From a virus: DNA of 26,286 nucleotides. A program made the position numbers and the translations under genes. The notes under the pieces were generated by a model. That model was given only the letters and a program-made list of their open reading frames with translations, searched no databases and was not told the origin of the DNA. Below are positions 8,492 through 15,702 of this stretch, one piece after another; position 1 is the stretch's first letter; every line of letters starts with the position of its first letter. Where the stretch lies: IMG/VR virus record IMGVR_UViG_3300046517_000064, positions 1-26,286 of that record; one strand, given 5' to 3'.

Positions 8492-9510
8492 TAGGGTCTA
8501 GTAAAGGGTGAACCAATATCCATCGAGTCGCGGCCCGGCTCGAAGCATAAACTTACATCATCAGGGTTGAGGTTGACGCCTTCAGTTACCGCGATAGTCC
8601 AATGATCTTTCATATCCGCAGTCCAGCCAACACCGAATTTAGGTGCGAGCCTACGCGCGAGTTCCCATTCTAATGCTGCAAAGTATTCTTGCGGAAACGC
8701 CACATCATTAGCTGTGGTTGTATAATCCTCAGCGGGATAGATAACCACCAAGCGTAAGAGCTTATAAAGGTTCGCCGCAGCGAAGTTTAACGTAATCGCT
8801 GTATTGAGTCTCTGAGGCTCGATCAAAATCGCGGTACAGTCACCTTGTGCTTGTTTCTGCGTGAGATTCTCAAACTGGCCTACGTCTGTATAAATCTCAA
8901 GTGGAATATCAATCGGTTGTGCGATATTAGACCAATCACGTAAGCTTGCAGCTTCAATCTCGACAAAACGCTGCGCTTTGGCGGTGTAGGTAAAGACTTG
9001 GGCAGTGCTCCCAGCCGCGCCGAGAGTGTTTGAGGGTAACGTTAGAGAAGTTGCACTTCCAACTGTAAGAGTTGTCCAGCCAAGCGTGCCATCTGAAAGA
9101 AGAATTCCGCACTGATCCCCGCTTGTCATTCCAGCAGTCGAAGTTACCGAGATTGTAGTTGCGTTAGCTGCTTTCGATGCCGTAAGTTGCGTAGCGACGA
9201 AAGAAGCAGTTGCGCTGCTACCTACTAATACGGCTGCTCGGTCATCAGTCGAGGCCGGGCCGATAAGGTAACGAGTCTGGTTGAGCACGAACGGCATCGC
9301 TATGCGCTGGCGGGTCCAGATCTTTAGGCCGGGGAACTTATCAGACTTTCCTTGCCATTGCTTGGCTAAAAGATTAAGGGTACGTAAGGCCACAGTTACA
9401 TCGTTCGGGTCAGGAGTCTGACCGTTCGCGATGACTTTAATGTCTTCGAGGGCGGAAGTGATGATGTCAGCTGCGGTGACGGAGTAGGTCCAGACGGCGG
9501 AGGTGGTCAT
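8491..9510 (-). CDS. P22 gp4-like head-to-tail adaptor / tail accessory protein
   Basis: The 339-residue product opens with a helical region typical of gp4-like adaptors: a 'DIITSALEDIKVIANGQTPD' segment followed by ALRTLNLLAKQWQ (to about residue 55). A beta-rich portion (about 95-180, including TTISVTSTAGMTSGDQCGIL) appears inserted. The C-terminal half returns to the adaptor fold, with IDIPLEIYTDVGQFENL and a helical FPQEYFAALEWELARRLAP. In P22, gp4 binds the portal ring and receives gp10. The gene order here, adaptor immediately before the gp10-like nozzle, supports the same role. It starts at ATG 9510 directly after the upstream TAA. Confidence rests on motif pattern and synteny. Confidence 0.7.
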   Translation of the reverse strand: MTTSAVWTYSVTAADIITSALEDIKVIANGQTPDPNDVTVALRTLNLLAKQWQGKSDKFPGLKIWTRQRIAMPFVLNQTRYLIGPASTDDRAAVLVGSSATASFVATQLTASKAANATTISVTSTAGMTSGDQCGILLSDGTLGWTTLTVGSATSLTLPSNTLGAAGSTAQVFTYTAKAQRFVEIEAASLRDWSNIAQPIDIPLEIYTDVGQFENLTQKQAQGDCTAILIEPQRLNTAITLNFAAANLYKLLRLVVIYPAEDYTTTANDVAFPQEYFAALEWELARRLAPKFGVGWTADMKDHWTIAVTEGVNLNPDDVSLCFEPGRDSMDIGSPFTRP

Positions 9511-10353
9511 TTATGGCAGGTTCCATTTAGGCTTAGCTACAGGGAACTCACGAAGTATTTGTGCGTCTTTCGGGTCAAAGAGGACATGAGTTGTCATATT
9601 TACAGGCCCACCCGGACCGCCTCCTCCAACTCCAACGTCTTTGAGACTAACCCCATGAAAACCCTTAGATTGCAGCAATTCACGGGTTAGGGCGTTAAGT
9701 CGCTCCATTTTATCTGTCATTGTGTTTGGAGCGAACATCATAAACAACTCAGGCATACTAATACCTGCCTCTTTCTCAGCTTCCTTAAGAGAGCCAGTCT
9801 TTTTAGACGCGGCCAAAACATCTCTTGGCTGAGCCATATTGCGAAGTGAGAGTAAAGCTTCAATAACTCTAGACTCTGGTGTCCAGCCCTTCCAAGTGCT
9901 GTAATCCTCCGCAAAACCTTTAGCTCCTGGCCGTAAATCTTGAACAAAAAAACTGTTAGGTTTGAATTGTTCAAACTTTGGTTCGCTAGTTCCATGAAAG
10001 GCTTTTACTTGCCGAACAATGCCACGCTCTCCACGATTAGCTGCTAATACGCCCGGTGAGCCCCCAGATGGCCCCATCAACATTAAGGCTTTTGCGATAC
10101 GAAAAGCGTTTTGATCCTCCGTCCCATTCGCCTGTGGCACGAACTCGTCTTGGAACGCCTGTGCAAGGTTCCGTCCGTACTTGCCAGTCGTGATCGGGAA
10201 CTCCGCGAAGTTACGCTCTTGCCACGGCGCGATCTCCCCCTCGTGCACCGGGTCCAGCTCAGGATTCTGCGGCGGCGTGACGTAGGCGGTGCCCTTCGTA
10301 GGAAACATCTGCGAGATCTTCGACGCGAGCCGAGCCGCAAAGTCGTCAGCCAC
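9511..10353 (-). CDS. ADP-ribosyltransferase-like protein in the structural operon
   Basis: I place the start at GTG 10353, because GGAGG lies 5 nt upstream and the start overlaps the preceding stop by 8 nt. A longer frame reaches an upstream GTG at 10386 but lacks a ribosome site. The 280-residue product has at residues 119-125 FHGTSEP, then FEQFKPNSFF, and near the C-terminus GFHGVSL (231-237) and HVLFDP (256-261). This arrangement (HGT, a hydrophobic FF strand, a 'GYDGV'-type motif, a final VxF-P strand) matches ART-like domains found in phage polyvalent proteins. The catalytic glutamate is not obvious, so activity is uncertain. If active it may be injected with DNA to modify host proteins. 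It could instead be an inactive structural relative. Confidence 0.55.
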   Translation of the reverse strand: MADDFAARLASKISQMFPTKGTAYVTPPQNPELDPVHEGEIAPWQERNFAEFPITTGKYGRNLAQAFQDEFVPQANGTEDQNAFRIAKALMLMGPSGGSPGVLAANRGERGIVRQVKAFHGTSEPKFEQFKPNSFFVQDLRPGAKGFAEDYSTWKGWTPESRVIEALLSLRNMAQPRDVLAASKKTGSLKEAEKEAGISMPELFMMFAPNTMTDKMERLNALTRELLQSKGFHGVSLKDVGVGGGGPGGPVNMTTHVLFDPKDAQILREFPVAKPKWNLP

Positions 10354-10783
10354 GGACGCCTCCAACCAGAGGATTATACGGTCCACCCGCAGGGTTGGGG
10401 TTCATTGCGGGTTGGGAGTTTACTCCCGGCATTTGCATTGGTTGCTTCTTCATCATTAGCAACAACTTGATTAACTTCTCAGCCGGGCCTTCCAATGGCA
10501 TCCCAGTATGAGTTGAGATATCAAGGGATTGAGCAAGCCTCGGCGCGAACTGTTGACTCGCTTGTTGAAGTTGTTGAAGCTGCATCTTCTCAAGCCGCTG
10601 CCGCTCGTTCATCAAAGCTTCTTGTTGGGTAGGAGCGGAGCTACGACGCATTTCACTATCAATACGCCCAAAGTTGCGCGGGTCCAAATCTTGCTGGTGA
10701 GCTTCATCTTGGAGGCTAGGTGAGTCAAGCCTCTGCGTTGATAGCTTCGCGTGTTGAAGAAATTGCTCAAACGGGCTAGGCAT
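10346..10783 (-). CDS. Gln/Met-rich hypothetical phage protein
   Basis: The 145-residue product has no family I recognise. The central part (about residues 55-85) is a Gln/Leu/Arg/Glu-rich likely helix or coiled coil, with runs such as QLQQLQQASQQ. A Lys/Leu/Met-rich helix follows at about 103-115, and the C-terminus is Pro/Gly/Asn-rich and probably disordered. The ATG at 10783 overlaps the stop of the SDR gene by 8 nt, and the stop overlaps the ART-like gene. It marks the return from the modification cassette to tail genes, so a minor virion role is as likely as a link to the cassette. Confidence 0.5.
   Translation of the reverse strand: MPSPFEQFLQHAKLSTQRLDSPSLQDEAHQQDLDPRNFGRIDSEMRRSSAPTQQEALMNERQRLEKMQLQQLQQASQQFAPRLAQSLDISTHTGMPLEGPAEKLIKLLLMMKKQPMQMPGVNSQPAMNPNPAGGPYNPLVGGVRG
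10359..10363 (-). promoter_or_regulatory. Ribosome binding site GGAGG for the GTG start at 10353
   Basis: GGAGG on the minus strand, 5 nt from GTG 10353-10351, inside the end of the upstream gene. It favours this start over the GTG at 10386. Confidence 0.65.
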
Positions 10784-11288
10784 TTTTCAACTCTGTAGTA
10801 TATGCAATATTATCCGTGCCCCAAAGAGTTACATCTTCGATGCGCTCACGACCGACTTTGATTAACATTTCACATAAAGCCTCAATATTATCTCCAGTCA
10901 CACGGCCAGCGCGTACAATCCCAATGTTGGGCATTGTACGAAGGATGGTTTCGGCGGCGAGTTTCTGCCGCTGATAGGCGGCTCCGAGCCATTCGATTGA
11001 CATACTGGAGATATAGACGCTAAAGCCTCCTCGTGCTGCCATAATACGCGCAACGTTGACCGGGCCATCAACATTAATACGAAAGGCAAATTCGTTACCC
11101 TCGCATGGCTTTGTACCGTTAATACCTCCACAGATATAAACGATATCGCAAAGAGGAATAGTTTTTACGTGCAGTAAGTCAAGCAGAGGAAGGTTACCAT
11201 CACTGCTGCTCGTGCGAATAGCGTCAGGAAGCTTCTTACTAAGTACTTTTCCAATGCGACCAGTCGCCCCGATAATTAATTCTCTCAT
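10776..11288 (-). CDS. SDR-family NAD(P)-dependent reductase/epimerase (short)
   Basis: I start this gene at ATG 11288, which overlaps the stop of the FkbM gene as ATGA and has GGAG 7 nt upstream. The frame is open further upstream, but those 25 codons lie inside FkbM coding sequence. The 170-residue product has an N-terminal Rossmann signature GATGRIG at residues 7-13, a CGG turn near 53, serines at 94-95 (VYISSMS) and the catalytic pair YQRQK (Y105, K109). These are the hallmarks of short-chain dehydrogenases acting on nucleotide sugars. It is shorter than usual extended SDRs (about 280-330), so the substrate-binding C-terminal lobe is reduced. Its likely role is making or modifying a sugar nucleotide for the adjacent glycosyltransferases. 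Confidence 0.75.
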   Translation of the reverse strand: MRELIIGATGRIGKVLSKKLPDAIRTSSSDGNLPLLDLLHVKTIPLCDIVYICGGINGTKPCEGNEFAFRINVDGPVNVARIMAARGGFSVYISSMSIEWLGAAYQRQKLAAETILRTMPNIGIVRAGRVTGDNIEALCEMLIKVGRERIEDVTLWGTDNIAYTTELKNA

Positions 11289-11962
11289 GGCTTGGCTCCG
11301 ATAAACAGGGCCCCGTGGGAGTAATGGGTTGGCATGTCGGTTAAACACTCTACCGAGCCCCATTTACTACGCTGAGCCCACATTTCTCGCTTCCCTAGAA
11401 AATGCTCGAAGATTCGTGCTGCATTCAACGCTGTACCAACCTCGACTAGAAATTCGCATTTAATCTTTGACGTCACTGTAAGTAATATATCAGCTTCACT
11501 ACCTTCACAATCTATCTTAGCAAAGTCGGCCCATGAGAAGATTGCCCGACAATCAATCGTACGCACGATAATACTCTCACGCGGGCCATAACTTGTACGT
11601 GCACCAGTTAAATGGCTTGCGGTCTGGTTATCAAGTACTCTAATAAACTCTGCATAGCCATCCTTAGTCGAGACAGCCATTTCGATAGGCGCAATCGAGC
11701 CAAAAAGATCGTGGGCAGAAATATTATTTTCGAGACGTGCAAAGTGTACAGGATCTGGCTCATATGCTACAACGTCCCAACCTTGCTTAGCCATTAGCAG
11801 AGCATGTACACCAACATTGGCTCCGATATCGAGGACCTTTTTGTAACGGTTCTTATGTGTTTCGTAAAAGTCAAATATGTCTTGTTCCCGATCTTCAAAG
11901 AGGTCTAGGGTGTTTACTTTACCCATCTGGACTGATGGAATCGACAGCCCGCGCATGTTCAC
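11285..11962 (-). CDS. FkbM family SAM-dependent methyltransferase
   Basis: The 225-residue product carries SAM motif I VLDIGANVGVH at about 43-53, an acidic motif II residue in VVAYEPD (about 64-70) and the family signature FAKIDCEGSEADIL at about 147-160. FkbM-type enzymes O-methylate hydroxyls on sugars or polyketides, so methylation of a sugar residue is the likely chemistry here. It starts at GTG 11962, overlapping the stop of the fusion gene as GTGA and preceded by AAAGGTGG. An ATG two codons later is an alternative. It sits between a methyltransferase-GT9 fusion and an SDR, all four coupled, which places it in the glycan modification cassette. No membrane or secretion signal is present. 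Confidence 0.85.
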   Translation of the reverse strand: MNMRGLSIPSVQMGKVNTLDLFEDREQDIFDFYETHKNRYKKVLDIGANVGVHALLMAKQGWDVVAYEPDPVHFARLENNISAHDLFGSIAPIEMAVSTKDGYAEFIRVLDNQTASHLTGARTSYGPRESIIVRTIDCRAIFSWADFAKIDCEGSEADILLTVTSKIKCEFLVEVGTALNAARIFEHFLGKREMWAQRSKWGSVECLTDMPTHYSHGALFIGAKP

Positions 11963-13581
11963 TTGGATACCACCTTTAAAGGAATGTGTGGTTTAGCCTT
12001 GAGCCCGAGCGCCCGTTCGATAGCTAACTGGACCGCCTGTGGAGGAATGTCATACTGACAATCGGCTGTCCCTGGAATCTCTTTCGATTCGTGGCAGAAC
12101 TCCCAAGTATAATGCAAGCGATGGCATGGGTAGCAAGGAGTCTTAGTGCTAAAAAGAGCAAAAGTGTTAACCCAATCCCGAGTGAGGTTATTATGGCTGG
12201 AGTGGGAAAGGAACACAATCTTAGGCATCTTCTCGACGCATACAGCGCTTAGTACACCAGTCTCGGGCCCGATGACGAGATCGCTGATCTGCGCGAGTGC
12301 GAGGGTATCTCGGATACTTACCTTACCCGAAGCCTTCACAACGCAAGGGACCTTATCCCAATCAAGATAAGCTCCGGGGACGCCTGTACCAGGTTTAGTG
12401 TTCTCAATTAATTGACACTTCTCGTCACCTACAGTCACGACTTTGCAGCCCGGAATCGTAAGCATTAACCATGCAAGGACTTGGTCAATGTGGGGATAAA
12501 TCTTATGTACGGATGAGCCAGCAAGTGCCCACAAAATTACCGGATCACCCTTGAGCTTCGCTTTGAAGTCAACGGCCCGGCCACGCTCTTCGAGCGTCGG
12601 GTGGAACTTCACCAATGGATGCGTATAAGGTACCTCAGCTACATCGTGCGCAAACTCAATATAATTAACGTCGAGATACTTCTTACGCACACTATAAGGC
12701 CGACCATGCCAGACATCGTTATTTGGCACCGGGAGCCATGCACCCTCAACAGTCTCGCTCAGGTTAACCCACTTATCGTATTTCTTCTCTTCATGGGCCC
12801 AAAACTTACCTAGGAAGTGATTAGGGACTTGATCAGTATCTTGAAGATATACTGAGTCGATATTAGGGTCGCTCTTAAGTACTTCATAAGCACGCTCGGT
12901 ACTGTAAAGAGTGATACGATAGCCCTCAGCCTTGAGTGCCGCAAGCACACTCGAAGTCTGTAACGCATCGCCCCAAGCACCATAACGCACGACTGCGCAG
13001 GTCTTGCCTCCGGGTGTTGGGTTGAGGTAGCTGTTCTTGCAGCCCGAGCCTTGCTTTAGCTTTGTGTAAACTTGGAAAAATGAATATTCATCATCTTCAG
13101 TTCGGGGCTCGTTACGAATAAGGTCCCATGAGCCAACATCACGCATGGCTGAGGTAATATCCCCCGGAAGAAAATCATGCTTGTGGTCTGGGTTTCCGCC
13201 AGGTTTGCCAAGGTTAGGATAAAAGTCCTTGTGAGGCAGGTAAAGGACTAGTCTACCTCCAACCTTCAGCACGCGCCAGCACTCGCGTAGAACTTTCTTA
13301 TAATCTACGATATGTTCGAGTAAGTGAGAACTGAATACGAAATCGAGGCTTTCACTAGCGAACATATCCATGTTACTAGCCTCTGCTACAACATCAGGCC
13401 GAGCTTGGTTCTGCTTTGTGAATAAGTCAGTATCTTTCTTATTGTCCACGCCGATGAAGTGAGGGAACGCACGACCGGGGCCCGAGCCAAGATCAATACC
13501 TCTCCCCCGCGTATACGGCACTAACTCCCATACAATCTTCGTCCACTCAGGCGTGTATGGTTGGCCAGCTTTCCAAGTCAT
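11959..13581 (-). CDS. Fusion of class I methyltransferase and GT9 heptosyltransferase-like glycosyltransferase
   Basis: The 540-residue protein has two domains. Residues 1-175 are a SAM methyltransferase: motif I IDLGSGPG at 29-36, an acidic residue in VDNKKD, SLDFVFSSHLLEH at about 78-90, and LKVGGRLVLYLPHKDF at about 105-120. From about residue 190 a GT9-type glycosyltransferase begins with VVRYGAWGDALQTS, resembling the start of ADP-heptose:LPS heptosyltransferases. Its donor-site region carries SDLVIGPETGVLSAV at 433-447, and a Cys-rich PCYPCHRLHY follows near 482. The ATG at 13581 overlaps the GT2 stop as ATGA and has AGGA 7 nt upstream. The fusion would let one protein add and methylate a sugar. 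Donor and acceptor are unknown. Confidence 0.8.
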   Translation of the reverse strand: MTWKAGQPYTPEWTKIVWELVPYTRGRGIDLGSGPGRAFPHFIGVDNKKDTDLFTKQNQARPDVVAEASNMDMFASESLDFVFSSHLLEHIVDYKKVLRECWRVLKVGGRLVLYLPHKDFYPNLGKPGGNPDHKHDFLPGDITSAMRDVGSWDLIRNEPRTEDDEYSFFQVYTKLKQGSGCKNSYLNPTPGGKTCAVVRYGAWGDALQTSSVLAALKAEGYRITLYSTERAYEVLKSDPNIDSVYLQDTDQVPNHFLGKFWAHEEKKYDKWVNLSETVEGAWLPVPNNDVWHGRPYSVRKKYLDVNYIEFAHDVAEVPYTHPLVKFHPTLEERGRAVDFKAKLKGDPVILWALAGSSVHKIYPHIDQVLAWLMLTIPGCKVVTVGDEKCQLIENTKPGTGVPGAYLDWDKVPCVVKASGKVSIRDTLALAQISDLVIGPETGVLSAVCVEKMPKIVFLSHSSHNNLTRDWVNTFALFSTKTPCYPCHRLHYTWEFCHESKEIPGTADCQYDIPPQAVQLAIERALGLKAKPHIPLKVVSK

Positions 13582-14465
13582 GCGGCTATCCTATAAGGTT
13601 CAAGTTTTTTGTAGGTCATTTGCTTCCGCAGCTCAAACATAGCAATTAGCTTATACATCATTTCTTCATACAGGATTTGTAAATCTTCTTGGCTCCCAAG
13701 ACCTTTTTTAGAGAACCAAGTCATTAATTCTTGCTGGGCGTAAGCAAGTTGATATTGAGCAGCTTCGACTACAGGGAGCTTGTCGTCTCCAGCTAGGTTT
13801 CGGATGACTCCGTTAAGGCCAGTATTACCAGAATCAGCGGTTTGAGTGTAAGTGTAGACAGGAGTCTTGCTGAAGTAGATACCTCCGAGGACGACGGCAA
13901 TTGGGGGTAGCCAAACGTCCGAGCCGATTAACTCAGGGATTGGCGTAGCATTATGCCAAAAGTCTGTACGCCAATCCGAGCAGCCGGAGGAGCCTGCGCG
14001 CTCGACCACGACTTGCTTCATCGTGAGCCAGCCTTCCGTGTCGTGCGTAGTCGAGCCTACGATGGAGCCATTCTCCTCGTACTGCATCTTTCCTGTTACC
14101 ATCGCAGCGCCCGTGCGCTCGAACACTTCCATCTGCGTCTCGACTCGATTTGGCATTGACCAGTCGTCGGCAGATTGAGGAAAAGCTACCTCACCCTCAA
14201 CCCGATCCATTAGAAACTTCATATGGCGATTACAACCAATAAAGCCCCGATACTCTGTATCCGGGCAGTCAAAGACGCGCAACTTATGCGGTCCTTTGTA
14301 TTCAGAGGCGATCTTATGAATAATCGCCCGAGTGCCATCGGCAGAACCCTGATCGCCCACGAGTATCTCGAGGTTGCCATACGTCTGCGCGAGACAACTA
14401 CGCAAGGCGCGAGCAACATGCTTGACCTTATCGCGAGCGAACAGGATTATGCTGGCTTTCTTCAC
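13578..14465 (-). CDS. Family 2 (GT-A) glycosyltransferase
   Basis: I start at GTG 14465, which forms a GTGA overlap with the upstream stop and has AGGA 5 nt before it. A GTG at 14492 is a weaker alternative nested 31 nt into the previous gene. The 295-residue product begins with a beta strand (ASIILFARDK), then a helix ending in SCLAQTYGNLEILVGDQGSA across two pieces, the classic GT2 nucleotide-binding start. The metal-binding DxD-like motif is SADDW near residue 98. The C-terminal 80 residues are helical. There is no membrane segment, so it acts in the cytoplasm. It is the first gene of the coupled modification cassette. Donor sugar and acceptor cannot be determined. Confidence 0.85.
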   Translation of the reverse strand: MKKASIILFARDKVKHVARALRSCLAQTYGNLEILVGDQGSADGTRAIIHKIASEYKGPHKLRVFDCPDTEYRGFIGCNRHMKFLMDRVEGEVAFPQSADDWSMPNRVETQMEVFERTGAAMVTGKMQYEENGSIVGSTTHDTEGWLTMKQVVVERAGSSGCSDWRTDFWHNATPIPELIGSDVWLPPIAVVLGGIYFSKTPVYTYTQTADSGNTGLNGVIRNLAGDDKLPVVEAAQYQLAYAQQELMTWFSKKGLGSQEDLQILYEEMMYKLIAMFELRKQMTYKKLEPYRIAA

Positions 14466-14800
14466 ACTTTTCCTAACTTCGTGTAGCCGCACTCGACAGG
14501 GTTGCTGCTCTCTGACCCTCGTGGTGCCCGGTAGGTACTCTGAGTCGAGTTCCGACCTGCGGGTTTGGCTTCAGTGCTAATGACGCGCTTTGCACCGTCA
14601 GCTTGTCCGTTAGTCCCTTCGTTAATCTTCGGAGCCATCGGAACACTCTTACCGCGAGGCTTCGCCTCCATCTGATTTGGGGGCTCGGCATTCACGGGCG
14701 ACTTCTTCAGTGGGACATTCTTCACGCCGGACCCGCGCTCGAACTGTTTATTATCCGCGTGCTCGGTCGTCTTACCAGTGCTTGGCTTAGTTCCCGCCAT
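14462..14800 (-). CDS. Basic, disordered hypothetical phage protein
   Basis: The 112-residue protein is rich in Lys, Ser, Asn, Pro, Gly and Thr, with almost no hydrophobic core, so it is probably unstructured. GGAGG lies 8 nt before the ATG at 14800, inside the end of the upstream gene (14-nt overlap). There are no Cys pairs apart from a single Cys near the end, and no recognised domain. It is the last small head-region gene before the glycosyltransferase cassette. It may be a minor head protein; nothing in the sequence tests that. Confidence 0.55.
   Translation of the reverse strand: MAGTKPSTGKTTEHADNKQFERGSGVKNVPLKKSPVNAEPPNQMEAKPRGKSVPMAPKINEGTNGQADGAKRVISTEAKPAGRNSTQSTYRAPRGSESSNPVECGYTKLGKV
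14471..14474 (-). promoter_or_regulatory. Ribosome binding site AGGA for the GTG start at 14465
   Basis: AGGA on the minus strand, 5 nt from GTG 14465-14463. It supports the shorter start that overlaps the previous stop by 4 nt. Confidence 0.5.
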
Positions 14801-14981
14801 AACTTTTACCTCCAGGAAACGCCTTCGCGCGCACGGACTTCTTGTTATTAGACAAGATGCCCGAGCCTTTGTCGGCTTGGTTAAACTCCTTCGCTACGTT
14901 CATCGGGGGGCACGAGTCATAGCCTGCGTTATGTGAACACGCAGCCATAAATCGAGCTTGCTTAGATGACTTGGATGGCAT
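14787..14981 (-). CDS. Small conserved phage protein of the 'KSKxQxRxMAA...VAKEFxxADK' type
   Basis: I choose ATG 14981, giving 64 residues that begin MPSKSSKQARFMAACSH. A TTG at 15005 would add eight residues, but relatives begin at MPSK. The product contains NVAKEFNQADKGSGIL at about 27-42. I recall this small family from head-gene regions of proteobacterial podophages; its function is unassigned. Neither candidate start has a strong ribosome site. The coding end overlaps the next ATG by 14 nt and supplies its GGAGG. Confidence 0.65.
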   Translation of the reverse strand: MPSKSSKQARFMAACSHNAGYDSCPPMNVAKEFNQADKGSGILSNNKKSVRAKAFPGGKSYGGN

Positions 14982-15013
14982 ATAGCCGGGGGTTTGGTTA
15001 ACCAATTACCCGA

Positions 15014-15250
15014 CTAAAACCGATCATGGAAGTTATTTCTTGGTAGAAACCCTCCAATCTCGTCGTTACCATACTCATCATTCATGTCCTCTTGGTACTG
15101 GAGTGCCTTGTTGTCTAAGAGGCCCGCGCCCTTTAGCTGGTCGTTCTTGTAGACACGACGCTTGGGAACTTCTGAGTCGGGGATACTTTCATATCCTTTC
15201 TCCGGGGCATTCCCGTGCCCTCGATTCATCGCGTCAGTCTTGTCTTTCAT
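15014..15250 (-). CDS. Small charged hypothetical protein
   Basis: The 78-residue product is rich in Asp, Asn, Lys and Gly, with no membrane segment. AAGGAG lies 5 nt before the ATG at 15250, a good ribosome site directly after the hairpin at 15271-15288. I recognise no domain. The segment NKALQYQEDMNDEYGND is acidic and may be helical. Its location between the decoration candidate and the small VAKEF protein suggests a head-associated role, from context only. Confidence 0.6.
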   Translation of the reverse strand: MKDKTDAMNRGHGNAPEKGYESIPDSEVPKRRVYKNDQLKGAGLLDNKALQYQEDMNDEYGNDEIGGFLPRNNFHDRF

Positions 15251-15270
15251 CTAATCTCCTTAATCAGGTC

Positions 15271-15288
15271 GGGGGGCTTTCACCCCCC
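15271..15288 (-). other. G6/C6 hairpin in the gap after the decoration gene
   Basis: On the minus strand GGGGGG-TGAAAG-CCCCCC forms a 6-bp all-GC stem whose loop can close as a U-G pair on GAAA. No T-run follows; the sequence continues GACCTGATTAAGGAG into the next ribosome site. It is the only sizeable gap in the structural operon. It may be an attenuator, processing site or mRNA 3'-end stabiliser for capsid genes. Confidence 0.5.
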
Positions 15289-15302
15289 TTCCCAAGGTCA
15301 TG

Positions 15303-15689
15303 TTACGGAGTTACGCTGGCACCCGGAAGGATAACCAGCTCGAAACCTACGCCCGAGACTTCTGTGGCATCCGCGCCCTTGAGGACCCAAGCCGCGTCGC
15401 CAGCCGACAACGTCTGAGTCGTCGTGACGTTCGTGCCCGTGCCTGCAAAAGCCGTGTGGGTGCACAGCACAGTCGTGGAAGTAGACGATCCCGAGTTGAT
15501 AAGGAGCGTCTTAGCATCCGCGACCGTGCCTGCGGTCACACACTTGATGTTCACAGATTTCAGCAGCGTGGTGGTGATAGCGACGAATCGCTGCGTTACA
15601 CCAGCCGCGCCTGAGAGCGTTCCCAATGGGGCCTGAACAACTGCCAGATAGATGGCATTGTCATAGGCCGCGTTCTTAGTAAGCGCCAT
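15303..15689 (-). CDS. Putative head decoration protein
   Basis: The 128-residue product is encoded directly after the major capsid gene. It is rich in Ala, Thr, Val, Gly and Leu with few charges, pointing to a beta-sandwich. AAGGAGG lies 6 nt before the ATG at 15689 and overlaps the capsid stop, one of the strongest ribosome sites in the operon, which fits a protein needed in many copies. There is no signal peptide or membrane helix. A small abundant beta protein next to the capsid gene is most often a decoration or cement protein. That role is inferred from position, composition and ribosome site, since I recognise no specific family. Confidence 0.55.
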   Translation of the reverse strand: MALTKNAAYDNAIYLAVVQAPLGTLSGAAGVTQRFVAITTTLLKSVNIKCVTAGTVADAKTLLINSGSSTSTTVLCTHTAFAGTGTNVTTTQTLSAGDAAWVLKGADATEVSGVGFELVILPGASVTP

Positions 15690-15695
15690 GATATG

Positions 15696-15702
15696 CCTCC
15701 TT
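15696..15702 (-). promoter_or_regulatory. Strong ribosome binding site AAGGAGG of the decoration candidate
   Basis: AAGGAGG on the minus strand, 6 nt from the ATG at 15689, and overlapping the TAA of the capsid gene. It implies high expression. Confidence 0.7.

Noticed and set aside
9511-10386. Longer start (GTG 10386) for the ART-like gene
   Set aside because: No ribosome site precedes it and it overlaps the upstream gene by 41 nt, while GTG 10353 has GGAGG at good spacing.
10776-11363. Longer SDR frame beginning at 11363
   Set aside because: The extra 25 codons lie in FkbM coding sequence and precede the natural Rossmann start; ATG 11288 has a ribosome site and ATGA coupling.
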